Source: Dermatophagoides farinae (lineage: Eukaryota; Arthropoda; Arachnida; Sarcoptiformes; Pyroglyphidae). Taken from it: a stretch of DNA of 64,000 bases. The stretch covers positions 5,273,001-5,337,000 of the forward strand of contig NC_134677.1 in NCBI RefSeq assembly GCF_024713945.1, read 5' to 3'. The stretch's first letter is position 1. The number at the start of each line of letters is the position of its first letter. The position numbers and the translations under genes are program-made. Shown here piece by piece: positions 12,049-24,800 of the stretch. The notes beneath the pieces are model-generated. The model had not been told where the DNA came from. It saw only the letters and a program-made list of their open reading frames with translations, and did no database searches.

Positions 12049-15000
12049 ATGGCAATAAATACCCTCTTAAATCCACATCATTCATCATCATCCACTGAAG
12101 ATGAAGAAGATATCATATCACCACAAATGCCACAATCAATTATGAATCCATTGGTAGCCAGAAAAAGGCAATCATTCGATAATTCGATGTTTCATTTTCC
12201 AAAATTAGATGAATGTGCTCATTTCCATTATGAGAGTGCCGAATTGGTATGTTGAGTATTTCAATTTTTTTTCAATCAATTTTAACATTCATTTTTGTTT
12301 TAAAAAAATTATCTTTTAGGATGATTTTCATGCATCATTAATTGTTAATAATCATCAATGCAATAATCTACACCAATCAAATAATGGTCACTTGTTGACT
12401 GTTGAATTCATACAAAATCTACACATTTTTGTCCGCGTTCACTGTTCACAACGATCATGGACCGTACGACGAGATCTTCGAGATTTTAGCTTTCTTGATG
12501 TTCAGCTACATAAATGCATATTCGATAGACAACATTCGAAATTGATGAAATTGGATATGGATTGCTTTTTCACTTCGTTTGATAGCATGGTATGTGGAAA
12601 TTTTTTTTTTGTTTATATTGTATGCCGTTATCATTTACATTTTTCTCATTTAAATTGAAGGATTCGATATTATATCACATTGATAATTACTTGGAACGAT
12701 TATCGACTATTGTCGATACATCATTGTTAACATGTGGCCCAATTCTACATTGGTTCGAAATGGACAATCATGGAAATCGTTTAATCAAAGAGGTAATTGA
12801 AATGTTGATAAAAATTTTAGTTACTAAATTTTGAAAATTTTTAGGAATCAGATATTAATACACCAGCCATTGGGGCAGCATTCGTAACGAAAAAATATTG
12901 TAAAAAAGATGTAGAAACAGAAATATCATTAGATATTGGCGAATTAATTTCCGTGATTGAAATGCCACCGCCCAATGAATCCTTCTATTGGAAGGGCAAA
13001 AAAGGTTTTGAGGTGAGTTTGAAATCTTAATTTTATCTTCTCAGCAGGATTCCATTAATTTATTTTATTTATCAAACAAATTAACGCTGCAATTACTTTA
13101 TAATATAGGTTGGTTATTTCCCAGCTGAATGTGTCAAATTGATCGATGATGAGATATCGAAGAAATCGGACCTACGATCATTACGACCGTTAAAAAAATG
13201 TGTATCGCCTACGCCTGTCGGCCGTCAGCCACGGCAAAAAAATGGTGGTGGCGTTGATTTAATGAATTCGTCATTCAGTGATAGTGATGATAATGGCCAT
13301 GACCAAGCTGATGATCAACAATCATTAGCGTCACGGAAACGAACAAAGATTTCCGCACTGTTTCGTAACTTTGTTACTGGTTTTCGTATGCGTCGTCGTG
13401 ACCAATTACGTCGTAGTGGTATACTTAAAGAACGGGTGTTTGGTTGTGATCTTTGTGAACATTTAGAAAATTCTGGCCATGAATATCCTTTAGTATTGAC
13501 TGCTTGCTGTTCATATATTGAACAATATGGGTTTAATACCAATGGTATATATCGAATATCCGGTGTTGTTTCGACGATCAATCGATTAAGGGCAATATTT
13601 GATGAAGATCGTATTCCGATCGAATTGTTAGACACCAATAACGATTTGAGCCGTCAAAATGATGTTGAACCATTAGATTTACATGCTGTCGGATCATTAT
13701 TGAAGCTGTATTTTCGAGAATTACCTAATCCATTGCTAACCTATGCATTGTTTGATTCATTCATATCGACTATGCGTAATGATACAATCGACGAAAATGA
13801 ACGTATTCAAAGTATAAGAAAATTGGTCCGCCGATTACCCCCACCACATTGGCGAACATTGCGTTATCTTATCAAACATTTAGCACATGTTTCCGAATTT
13901 CATGCTCATACTGGTATGACAACGAAAAATATTGCCATTGTTTGGGCACCAAATTTATTGCGTACAAAAACACTTGATCTCGGTAAAGAAGCGTTACAAA
14001 TTGTCGCTACTCAGGCAGTTTTAACTGAATTCTTAATCATTAACTGTGATAAAATATGTGAGTACATTTTCTTGATTTTATATGAAAGACTAAATTTTAA
14101 ATTTTTCATAGTTGATCGCGAAGATGAGCTACATCCATCGAAATCGCTTTATTCTTCGTTTGTAGATACGAAAGAATATGGCCAAAAATCACCACCACTA
14201 TCATCGAAATGTCTAAAATACATCGAAGTTGGACCGTAAGATTGAAAATATTTTATTTTTCTTTTCAATAACTTTTTTTTTATTTAACAGTGAAATTGTT
14301 CCAGGAAAATTTCATACAATTATATCGTGTCGCCCATCACAATCAAAGCGATCAAAATTTAATTTACAAAACTTTAAATTTCAAAACCTTTTTACAACAC
14401 GTGCTTCTCCATCAAATAGTGTTCGATATCGGTCTTCACCACATCATCCACTTCAACATCGTCGTACGGTTTCAACTGGCTGCGATGATGAAAAATCCAT
14501 CAAAAATCGCCATAGTGCTGGCAATATGAAAAAACACATCGACATGACAATCAATGAATCCTTATTGAATACTTGCCATTCAATGAAACATACAGCCAGT
14601 TTTCAGAGTAAAATTCTATGCTTTGTAAACAACAATAAACCAGTGAAACGATCACATTCATTTGATTCATATTTTAAGAAAATGAAAACTGGAGATATAA
14701 ATCGTCCTCGTCAACATATAACCCATGGACGACAACAACCTGATGATGATAATAATAATACCATTAATAATGATCATGTGGGTAAAATGGTAATAGCAGA
14801 TACAACTGCTAGTGAACATCATCACCGAATCGCTGATGAAACCATTTTTGAAGATGATGAAAAATTGGCCTCCAATGATTGTGACGATGATGATATATTG
14901 AGAAAAAAATATACCGAAGAATCAGAATATATGAAAAAATCAACAGGGACTAGATCTGAATCAACTCCAAATGGTTTAACATTGACACTTATATCATCGT

Positions 15001-15764
15001 CAGATGATGATGATGATGATGATAAGGAAAATTTCGTTGACCATAACCGCAGTAATTCCAACAATAGCTATCAAAGCAGCTTTTATAGCCATAGTAGTAG
15101 CCGGGTTAAATCACCCATTTTAGATCCAGATATATTATCATCATTACCACCAACATCCATTTTCGATCTATATCCACCGATAACGACTGCATTTGGGGAG
15201 TCATCGACTATCAAGCAACTATCATCATCATTCAATGACAATGAATTCGATGAAAATGATCATACATCGAAACAATCGTTGATCATTAACAATAATAATA
15301 TATCATCATCCTCATCGTTAACGGCGACAAGTCCTACGATGAATTTCGAAATCGAATTGGATCCAAAAAGTTATCGAATGTCATATCCATCTGCATTTAC
15401 TGATCATCATTATCAAACTGTTGTTGCTGAAACTGGTATAAATCGAGAGAAAGTCGAACACTACAAAAATGAACGTCGTCGAATATTACAGCAACGATAT
15501 CAGCCTTTATTGGATTGTAATAATAAATCGAATGCTGATGACGGTCTTCACCATAATGACAACCATTGCAATCCTGATCATACCGTACAGCTTCGAAAAT
15601 CTATTCATAATCCTGACAATGAGAATCATCATTGTCATTCAACACAGGCGACAAATACATTGCCAGTAATCAAAATGACACCATTACGTACGGTGAATAA
15701 ACGACAACGAATCATCATTGATGATCATAATGAATTGAATCCATTCTTAAGAAATGATCTGTGA
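12049..15764 (+). CDS. CdGAPr: PX-SH3-RhoGAP protein (ARHGAP32/33, CdGAPr type)
   Basis: Seven exons: 12049-12246, 12320-12589, 12661-12792, 12845-13012, 13109-14057, 14112-14235, 14291-15764; all phases agree; about 1104 aa. Residues ~90-200 form a PX-like region (WTVRRDLRDFSFLDVQLHKC). An SH3 domain follows (~205-270; ISLDIGELISVIEMPP ... WKGKKGFEVGYFPAECVKLI). The RhoGAP domain spans ~360-570, with the arginine finger in GIYRISGV, then LKLYFRELPNPLLTY and NIAIVWAPNLLR. ILKERVFGCDL just before the GAP is typical of ARHGAP32/33. These proteins stimulate GTP hydrolysis by Cdc42/Rac at membranes and synapses. The last ~500 residues are Ser/Asn/Asp-rich and disordered, with an acidic (Asp)n run near nt 15005. 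A poly(A) signal lies at 15868. The gene is convergent with the TTC14-like gene. Confidence 0.94.
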
Positions 15765-15867
15765 TTAAAAAAAAATATAATCATCAAATTATAGGATTTG
15801 TTCCATTATAGGATTCCAGATATGACCAACTATTGAACCGAATAATATACTCATCATTAGATAAACG

Positions 15868-15873
15868 AATAAA
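15868..15873 (+). terminator. Poly(A) signal candidate for RhoGAP gene
   Basis: AATAAA about 105 bp after the RhoGAP stop codon. Confidence 0.5.
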
Positions 15874-16023
15874 AATCTCAACTCATACTTGAACCATTTT
15901 TTTTATTTTGATTAATTTTTTCTTTTTTTTGTTTTATTATTTGTTTGTCTAATTATTTTTTTTTTTTTGTAACTTGTATTAGTTTGGTATGTAAGCACCA
16001 AGTGTATTTTTCTCTATCTTTTT

Positions 16024-16029
16024 TTTATT
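16024..16029 (-). terminator. Poly(A) signal candidate for TTC14-like gene
   Basis: AATAAA on the minus strand, about 120 bp beyond the stop codon at 16146. Confidence 0.45.
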
Positions 16030-16145
16030 CTTTGATGCACACTCATATGGAACGAAAATTTTTTTCGATAAAATGTAACTCATTTCATTTCATTCGTTAA
16101 TAATTACAGACCAAGTACAAAACTGATTCCAATAGCAAAAAATGC

Positions 16146-17648
16146 TCAAGTAAATTTCAATAGTTGCAATATTTTATCATCAATCCGGTTGTCATTGTTA
16201 TTTGTTCTGGAACGATGTTTCGAATATTTTGATGTTTTCTTTTTCTTTCTTTTTTTTCTTTTATGACTTTTTCTCGATTCTGTTTCGCTTGATGAATCCG
16301 ATATACGATTGTGCCGAGATTTCTTTGTTTTATGATGGTGTCGTTTCTTGTTTTTTGTTTGTTTATGGTTGCTTACATTGCCATCTTTTGATTTATATCG
16401 CCTATGTCTGTGATGGCCATGAGATGATAATGAGGATGATGATTCGGAATCACTTGATGTCGATGTCGTAGATGATGATCGAGATCGTTTTTGAGAGGAT
16501 GATTCTGGAAAATTCAGTTTAACGATATCTGAAACGGTTTTCGGTGTTTGTTCAATGTCTGAAGGAGTAATTTTTGCTTTGCTAGTATGAGCAATTATTG
16601 TTGATTCGTAATTTATTCGCAATTTTTGTGCTTTAATCTCATTCCTATATTCAAGACAGTTGATTACGTGATCGAAATTTTTCATTGAAGTAAATGGATG
16701 TAATTTGACCAACGATGGATTCCTCAAGTCATTGTGATCCATCATATAATCATAAAAAGATTGTTGATCAGGTCCAATCGTACGATATCGCCCATGACGA
16801 ATTGCTGTCTCATCGATTTCATCCAAATCCTCACTGTGTCCATATTTTTCATTTGGTCCACAACGTATAACGTCCAGATGATAAGAAATATGTTCGAAAT
16901 CGATCAATTCGACATTAATCAATTCTGATCGTTCTATATTCTGGTCATCATTATCATTATTAAAGTTTCGGTTTGATTTCGACGTTCGAAGATGTGGTTC
17001 CAATCGCAGATTAGCTTTCAATCTTAGATCATGAATATCTCTTTTGTATGACCAAACCAAAAGAACTTCAGCATTACGATTATAGATGTGCATTACTTTG
17101 GCAATGAATTTGTCGCTACATAACGAAAATAAGGTTGATAGTTTCAAAAGAATCTATATCGAATAGACATGTTCCACACTTACCCAATTCTCAATGATTT
17201 ATAAAAACTACGCCTCCGTTCATCCGAACTGAAACGAGCAGCTGTTTCATAAAAATAATTACAGGTTATATATTTGCCAATATCCATGAATCGTGGCAAT
17301 CGAATCGTAAACGATCGATCCAAACGCTTCTGCTCTAACGATTGAAACAAATGTTCCGAACGTTGCTTTTGAATCGTCATCATATAAGTATGGTTTTTTA
17401 GAGGCTGATTTCGGATACGTGGGCAATCGTCGCTATCATCGGATAACCATCGATTCAACCATAGAATAATTTAAATAAAATATGCATATATTCGTGAACA
17501 TCTTAAATCGAGAAAAATGAAAACTTGATAATAGTTCGCACCTTTCTTCCGGGCATCTATGGCCAAACGATCTATTGTTGTGGTTCCCATCACTATAACC
17601 ATGGTAATGTTTCTTTAATTCAGGTAATTGTTTAAATGGATTCATCAT
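16146..17648 (-). CDS. TTC14-like S1-domain protein without TPRs
   Basis: Three exons proposed: 17648-17542, 17432-17184, 17115-16146; phases agree; about 441 aa. The middle shows FMDIGKYITCNYFYETAARF followed by DERRRSFYKSLRIGDKFIAKV and RDIHDLRLKANLRL. This resembles TTC14 (QFMEIP, DRRELFF, GDIVIGRI, RDISHLEITALCPL), i.e. its S1-like RNA-binding region. IRHGRYRTIGPDQQSFYDYM and the NPSLVKLHPF block match the linker that follows in TTC14. The tetratricopeptide repeats that should come next are missing: the chain goes straight into a Ser-rich then Lys/Arg/His-rich tail (~residues 310-435), like the tail of TTC14. Likely nuclear and RNA-linked. The first intron's acceptor (about 17433) has a weak pyrimidine tract, so the N-terminus is the least certain part. 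Confidence 0.6.
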
Positions 17649-18091
17649 CTTGATTATAATTATAACAAGATTTGTGTCACGTTGAAATCATGATCAGAAT
17701 CTAGGCTAAAACAATTAAAACTCAACATGAATGGAAGCGCGAGCGCCATCGTGTATGAATTTGTATATCTAATTTGAATTTTGTTTTTATGCTTGCTTAC
17801 GGAACCAAATTTTTTTTATGAATTTCGACTATATGCAGTCATATGACTTTGGCATTAATCATAAAAATGGAACCAATAATAATTTTTCATCATGTTCATA
17901 ATATCATTGATATTTCATGATAAAATATGTTTGTCTTAATAATATTTCTAGTATACAGTGGAATAAAACAAAGAAAAAATTCTGCCTCTTTGGACATTTA
18001 TTTATTTAGTTATTATTATTATATAGTTAGAATGAATTAGTTAGTGTGTACTTTTGTTTTTTCTTCTTGTTACAATTATTGATTGAAACAA

Positions 18092-18136
18092 ACGATCGAT
18101 CAATTGATCGATCGATTGATTGATTGATTGATTGAT
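18092..18136. repeat. GATC / (ATTG)n simple repeat
   Basis: Alternating gatcgat and (attg) units; the 3' part is an uninterrupted run of ATTG tetranucleotides. In the 3' UTR region of the four-TM gene. Confidence 0.85.
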
Positions 18137-18173
18137 CTTTTGCTTGGTGGTTGTTCTTAGATACAGCTTGTCA

Positions 18174-18179
18174 TTTATT
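18174..18179 (-). terminator. Poly(A) signal candidate for four-TM gene
   Basis: AATAAA on the minus strand, about 80 bp beyond the stop codon at 18258. Confidence 0.45.
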
Positions 18180-18257
18180 TCATTAACAAATACAAAGAAA
18201 AGGAAGAATTTATTATAACTATGAAATGAAATGTATTTCAATGAAATTCTAATGTAT

Positions 18258-19436
18258 TTATGGTGAAATTTCAACAATAGTTTCGTTATCGTTTATGGAC
18301 AATGTTTGATTTTGATCTGACTGATGATAATCGTTGCCGTTTGTTTCGTCATTTTGTTGGTTCTTTTCAATGATTTCCGGTTCAAAGCTTCGTTGATCTT
18401 GATGTTGTAGACAACCTTTACCAGTACAATCATTGGTCATTGTCATAAGCATGGTCATCATGTTTGTTTTTGATTTTTTAAAATTTTCATCCATTTCTTT
18501 TTGATTTTTTCTTGTATTATTTTTATCATGGGCGTCTATGTTTTTGTTGCATTCAGACATCATTGATTTTTTCCTTTTGACCTTACATATTTTATTTAGG
18601 TTATTATTGTTGTACAAAAATCGATCACGCATCCAATCGCAATGTCTTTTAAATCTATAAATGAAATTATGAAAATCAATACGTATCGACGTATTCAACT
18701 GCCCAGAATAATTTCACTAACAATATTAGCAACATTAGTTATCTACAAACCTGGATTGAATAATTCCACTCACCAGTGATGATTCTCCACCGTGATGGCC
18801 ATCACCTTTACCACCTGCGCTATTGTTACCATCTCTTTTCTGACGTCCAATACCACTAGTTCCGGTTATGTTTTTGTCAGTATCTTTTACTATAGAGGAA
18901 TTATCGCGAATCGTACGCATATGACCATGTGAGCTTTGATCAATAAACCAACAAATAAATCCGATTGCAATGACAATCAAATGTATGACATGTGTTGTTA
19001 CGTTTAACCGTGAACTTTGCCAATCAATTGAATCAATATGATGATAGAAATCATCGAGACGATATTGTTCAATAAACCAGATTAATGTCAGTAATGATTC
19101 AGTAATAATAAAAATTTGTCGTGACCGTAATATGAATGAAATGAGACAAGCTAATGCAATAAATTCATTTATTAATGAGTTTAATATAGTGAGAAGATAG
19201 ACTCGTGGCAATGCAGCACGTGTAAACAATGGTACAACGGCAGCCTGATTCAATTGCATTAAGAATCGTCGTTCATCACCACGTGATCGTCCAAGTTTTT
19301 GATTTACTTCATCAATTTGTCTTCCAGTCTCACAGCCAAGTGCAATCCATAATATCATCAATAAAAGTAATAACAAGATGAAAAGAATTTTCAATAGTTT
19401 GCCGATAATAAACCAGATAATTTTATTTTTTTCCAT
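18258..19436 (-). CDS. Uncharacterised four-TM membrane protein
   Basis: Two exons, 19436-18751 and 18654-18258, joined in phase 2 through a 96-bp intron; about 360 aa from the ATG at 19436-19434. Four hydrophobic segments are visible: a long one near the N-terminus (LFILLLLLLMILWIALG), then around VYLLTILNSLINEFIALACL, IFIITESLLTLIWFIEQY, and THVIHLIVIAIGFICWFI. The C-terminal ~150 residues are hydrophilic, with a Gly/His-rich stretch and many Asn, Asp, Lys and Gln residues. I do not recognise the family. The gene is transcribed away from the mpaB-like gene, with about 900 bp between the two start codons. Confidence 0.7.
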
Positions 19437-20337
19437 AACAACTGACACATTTGACAAAAAAATCAATCGGATCGTTCAATGAGATAACTTATGAGAAAAT
19501 GATTCAATTTTTCGTTGGCCCAATTTAGTTCTCGTTCTTAGATATTCCGAATTCTTGACATTGCGCGAAATTGTTCGTGTATTCATTTTTGCGCGCAAGC
19601 GTATATATTGATTTATATCGATAAGCAAATTTATAAATGAAATGGTCTTCAAAAGTGTGAATGAAATTCAAAAGCTTCAAATACAATTATAATGAAACAG
19701 GAAAATGGAAAAAATTATTATCAAAAAAAAATTGGCATCTAAAAAGATTGCGAAAACGCAATTGTTTAGTCAACTGATCAGATACGTTGGCATTGATTAT
19801 TTTCGCATTACATGATAACTCAAACCTTGACTGGGAGAAATTCAGTGATAATTTTTTTCACGCGAAAATCACGAGTCTGTTACACTGTTTTATGTACTTT
19901 CACTTTCGTTTGCATGTTGCTATCGATGTCAGGGAAAAAACAGTAAATATAAAATTTGATGCATGATAATATGTTTATTCGCTAAATGAATATAAAATGA
20001 AATGTAAATAGTATTGAACATAGATTTATCAACTGTTTGGTTAGTATTTTCATTGCCATTCAAATTGGATGAACGCTGTGATTGGGTATTTAATGGAAAC
20101 TTTTTATCTATGGCTTCCATCATATTTTTAAATGTTTGTTGTGAATTTTTGATGAAAACAACTTTCATTGTTTTTACAATAATTCTAATCATATTAATGT
20201 GATTTACACGCCTTTTCACACATATTCATATTCTAAAAATTGTTGATCAATTTTCCATCCCCTTAAACTTGAAATTATCGATCATTCGTATCATTGCTAT
20301 TTCGATATAAGGTTTTCCTTCTATAAGTTTCATAAAT
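19437..20337. promoter_or_regulatory. Divergent intergenic region
   Basis: About 900 bp between divergent start codons (four-TM gene on -, mpaB-like gene on +), so it probably carries both promoters. It contains an ATG frame of 87 codons on the minus strand (20192-19929) whose coding status is unclear. No clear TATA box is seen close to either start. Confidence 0.5.
19929..20192 (-). CDS. Possible small ORF, unrecognised
   Basis: ATG frame of 87 codons beginning MIRIIVKTMKVVFIKNSQQT. The first ~60 residues have the composition of a real protein (charged, mixed). The end becomes hydrophobic and Ile/Tyr/Leu-rich, as expected of random AT-rich frame, so a real product could end or splice earlier. 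No family recognised. Confidence 0.2.
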   Translation of the reverse strand: MIRIIVKTMKVVFIKNSQQTFKNMMEAIDKKFPLNTQSQRSSNLNGNENTNQTVDKSMFNTIYISFYIHLANKHIIMHQILYLLFFP

Positions 20338-21542
20338 ATGGATCAAAATGATTTTGTGGAAAGAGTTCGTGCCCGTAGGCTAATGATTTCTAATGAAGGC
20401 AAAATAACCATCGGTATCTCACCCGATATCGATACAAATAAACCTCCCATTTGGTTTGATCAGTCAGCATTTCTACATGCACAAAAACTGTTTAAAACTT
20501 ATGGTGCTATGTAAGTTTTTGCATTATGAAATTCACGATTCATTTCATTGTTTTTATTTCTATGTGTTTTCAGCATCCGAATCAGTCAATTTTATGGCCT
20601 TCTATTAGTATTACATGATCCATATGGTGCAACGCCATTATTATGTACCGGTAATTCACGTACTGTATCCAAATTATTTCGTCGGTATCTTTCAACCATA
20701 ATACGTGTGAACGATTGGTTTAAAGATGATCCATTCAATGTAGAAAGTGATAGTTATCGACAATTACGTACAGTTCGGGGAATGCATAAGTCTGTTGCCA
20801 AAAAAATGAACGAAAATGGCCGCTTTATGGAAAACGGAAAGCCTAAATTATGGATTCCACAACATGGAATGTGCATTGCTCAATTCACTTTTGTAGGATT
20901 TATGGCTATATTTCCTAAAAAGGTATTTTTTAATGAAGATTCAAATTTTTTTACTTCAATTAAATTTTTTGTATATGCTGAATAATTCAGCTAGGATTTC
21001 ATAATTTCACGAATGAAGATTTCCATGCCATGTTTCATTTTTGGCGCGTAATCGGTTATTGTCTGGGCACCGATGATCGTTACAATCTATGCAGTGGGAC
21101 TGATGAAGAGACAATTGAATTATGTCGTCAAATTTATTTCGAACAATGGCTACCAGCCATGAAATCGAATCCATATACAGAAGGAATAGCTATGAGTCGT
21201 GGAATATGCTTAGCAATGTCTGAACTTGATTCTTATTTAAACTACAATTTATTGATGAATTATGGTGCCCCATTTTTACAACTTAACCCCAATGCATATC
21301 CATTGACAGTATCGGAAAAATTATCTTATTATTCTTTGAAAATGTTTTATGATTTTGGATCAAAATTCTCATTGGTTAATTGGACAGCTACCAAATATGC
21401 TCTAATTTCAATCGACAGAGCTATCAATAATTGTGATCAAATTGAACGAAAATTGCAACAAAAATATGCTGATTTAAAATACGAGAATTCTTATAACGAT
21501 TGTCCATTCACTGTTAATATTGATTATTCAGATGCTTTCTGA
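20338..21542 (+). CDS. mpaB / rubber-oxygenase-type (DUF2236) protein
   Basis: Three exons: 20338-20510, 20574-20922, 20991-21542; phases agree; about 357 aa. Family hallmarks: LLLVLHDPYGATPLL, NSRTVSKLFRR, a TVRGMHKSV motif (the Arg...His block typical of DUF2236), a PQHGMCIAQFTFVGF block, then DDRYNLC and the YFEQWLP region. The family (ER-bound oxygenase mpaB/mpaB' and rubber oxygenase catalytic domain) includes haem-dependent enzymes that cleave isoprenoid carbon-carbon bonds; animal members are mostly uncharacterised, so the substrate here is unknown. There is no obvious signal peptide; the PYGATPLL and FTFVGFMAIFP segments are hydrophobic. A poly(A) signal lies only 12 bp past the stop. 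The gene is convergent with the protease gene, about 300 bp apart. Confidence 0.88.
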
Positions 21543-21845
21543 ATCACATGAAAAATAAATGAAACATCATTTTTTTATATTTTTTCGAATTTTTTTGTTT
21601 TTCATAATTGATCATAAAAAAAAATTTGATGAGGAATCATTTTAAGTAGAAAGAAAAAAATCCTGCATTATGTTCAAAAGCCTTTTTACAAATATTGAAA
21701 ATAAATGAAGATGTTGATTAATGGCATTGAATTAAGAATGTTTTTCAAAATATGAAACAAAATGAATAATGAAAAAAAAACAAGGACAAAAGAGAAATAA
21801 TTTACACAAAAAAATATGAATAAAGAAATTGAAAAATTTAAATCA
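21543..21845. other. Convergent 3' UTR region (mpaB-like / protease)
   Basis: 303 bp between two stop codons, with a plus-strand AATAAA at 21554-21559. No TTTATT (minus-strand AATAAA) is seen here, so the protease poly(A) signal is a variant or lies further on. No gene seen. Confidence 0.7.
21554..21559 (+). terminator. Poly(A) signal candidate for mpaB-like gene
   Basis: AATAAA 12 bp after the stop codon at 21542; a second AATAAA occurs near 21700. Confidence 0.5.
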
Positions 21846-24800
21846 CTAATGAATGGCGGTTAAACGTCTTATCCAATTGTCATAATTATTCACTTTGGTA
21901 TAGTAACCATATTTATTGGGTCGACCACATCCTTCACCCCAAGAAACAATACCAAGTAATGTCCAACGGGAATGAAATTCTATTACTAATGGACCACCAC
22001 TATCACCTTTACATGCATCACCAACAATTTCTTTACCATAACCTGCACAAAACATATTATCCGTTACTTTGAATGTTGTAGATTGGCGACATCGTTGTAA
22101 ATCAATAATTGGCAATCGTATTCTATGTAGATATCGTGGCAGCGGTCCATTCTCTTTTAATCGACCCCAACCGGCTACAATACCAAACTTTATAATTCGA
22201 TTGTCATCATCACCATTATCATCATTATGATGGTCTTGAGAAAAGAAAATCGTATTCATTTCACGAACTTCATCGGTCGATGTAGCCAAACAGATTGGTC
22301 GAATATTATCATTAAATTGTATATGAGTAGTCAATTTGACTAATGCAATATCATTATCAAATGTTTCATTCGAAAAATGTGGATGTTTTATAATATGTTG
22401 GATTTTTGTTACCACTTCCGTTGGTTCCGTTTCAGTTTGATCATATTTTCCTAGCTTTACAAACACTGTTGATTCATCTATTACATCAGTGAAACAATGT
22501 GCAGCTGTCACTACCCATCGTTCATTTAGCAGTGCCTAAAGACATATAAAATAAATTATAGAATTTTAAAATAAAGAATTCTCTCTACATACCCCACCAC
22601 AAAAGACATGCCGCTTTTCATCCCAAAACATAACCATCCAAGGGAATTCACCAAGCCGTGCTTCCGTACCGCCGATAATTTTGCCCACATCTTCCATCTT
22701 TTCCGTCTGATAATTTTGTTCAATTGAAACGCGACCACAAAAATCTCTAACATCGACACGTCGATTAATCTGTACACGAGCGACCGATTTTAGCACACAA
22801 TCCTCATCATTGTAATCGGTAATATTAATTTTGTCGATGCTAGATCTGTTTGATAGTAATTGTTGATCAAGTCGAACCACACAGAAATAATAACCTGAAT
22901 CTTCTACAAGAACTCGGTCAAAAAGTAAATCCCCACGACTTAGTTTCTTAATCCTTGAATTATATACAACTGGCTGAAGACGAGTGATTAATTGACTATC
23001 GCCCGAGTGATTATGAATTAATGGCACACGTTGCCAACTGATTTCAACATCCTGTTGTGAATCAGTCAATGTGGCACTACAATGTAACATGACGAATTCA
23101 CCTTCACTGGTAAATTGATCACGTGGTCTTTCACGAAATAAAACATTCGATGATGAACATCTAGTTGTGTCTGGTTTTAAAGTTAGCCAAGCATCACTTG
23201 AATTATCACCATATACGCAAATGTATCGTCCAACAGATTTCGGTGTAAATTCTCTTATCATTAATGAGCTTCCATTGCTTGAAACGCCTTCGTGTATTTC
23301 ACGATCACCTTTGAACCATATGATTGGTAATAATGGTTCACCATATCCATTTGAAGGCATTTTTATTTCACAATATAGAATATGAGATGACCCCAAACGA
23401 ATCGAGGCATTTTGCGGAGGATGAATTAAAATGATATCATTGTTCACGGGATCTGAATTCGCTGGAGTTGTAGATTCATTTGTGTGATGCCAAGATTTTT
23501 GTACACTATCCAGGCTTGAATCAGAATTGAATGTAATATTTTTATTATCATCTTTTGATATAAAAGTGAATTTTGCACGAAATCCCACATTCGAAGCATT
23601 ATAGACACCAGTATCGATTTTCGATATTTGTTCAGTTTTCGATTGATTGTTAAAATGAGTCGAACGAAAAACCAACCGTATACTATCGGTTTGTGAAATA
23701 TAACGTATAGGTTGGCTTTGAAAACCACAAAAAAGCGTCGATGGTTCAGTATCGTTTAATGTTTCATAGATTTCCAGACGATCTTGGGAACAATACAAAT
23801 GTTGATGAGGTCGATGTCTTCGAATAATGTGTGGTGAACGGCCATTGTATGATGCATCAAATTTTTGATCATAATCACTATCATCATCATCATGAATATC
23901 GTCTTTTGTATCCATTAAATCGATCCAGTCAAATAGCAATATAATACGTTCGTTTGATGATGGCGCCATGATCGATGTTTCACATTGAGATCCAATTGGA
24001 TAACTAGGATACGATGGGCTAGAGATGATCATATTCTTCCAATCGGCATTCCAATCACATTCCATGTATCGAGAAATGTTTACATCATTACGTATGGCAA
24101 CAATTTTGGCTATATAACCACCTAGAGCAAGAAAACTATCCGATTCAAAATGAAATAGTAGAGAATTGTCGGTAGAATGAATAAATAATTTTGAATTATT
24201 CGGGTATGTACAAAATTTGCCCAACGATTTTGATGGAATAGCTTTGGAAGAATCATAGACTTCCACATAATCAAATTCACAATTAGCACCCGATTCAAGA
24301 TGTAACTTTTCAAAATGAATCAAAAGACGATGATTAGGACGTGTACGAACCAAAGTCCAACAATTTTTTGAATTTTCATATGAATCTGGATATTTTGGTG
24401 ATGTTATATAAGAAAAATTTGGTACAAACATTTCGTTTGTACAATCTTGCGATTCTGCAATTATTCGAATATGAAATCCTGGATATTCATTATATGAATC
24501 GGAATGAAATACAATCGTTGTGTGATTGGCACCGATTTTGAATTCATGAAGATCGGAATATTGTCCACAGAATTTTTTCGTTTTTATTTTTGTTTCTCCT
24601 TTGTCAACATGATGAACACCTGTTGATTTAAATTCATTTTACGATTATTAGTTTAAAATTAAAAGTTGATTTTTTTTCATTACCTTCGAAATCAAGATAA
24701 TCAAAACGACATCTTGCATCGTGTTCGAGGTGGAGTTTGAATATTTGTACTTTGAGCAATTGATCTTTCTGTGATTGTATATGCCATATACAATGTTTAT

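Larger units (their letters stand above)
15765..16145. other. Convergent 3' UTR region (RhoGAP / TTC14-like)
   Basis: 381 bp of T-rich DNA between two convergent stop codons, with poly(T) runs and one poly(A) signal for each side. No gene seen. Confidence 0.7.
17649..18257. other. Intergenic, upstream of TTC14-like gene
   Basis: 609 bp holding the TTC14-like upstream region and the 3' UTR of the four-TM gene. It includes a GATC/ATTG simple repeat at 18092-18136 and a minus-strand poly(A) signal at 18174-18179. No gene seen. Confidence 0.65.

Noticed and set aside
21846-22535. Dust-mite serine-protease allergen (groups 3, 6, 9)
   Set aside because: Those are short secreted trypsin-fold proteins; this S1 domain ends a large CUB-Ig protein.
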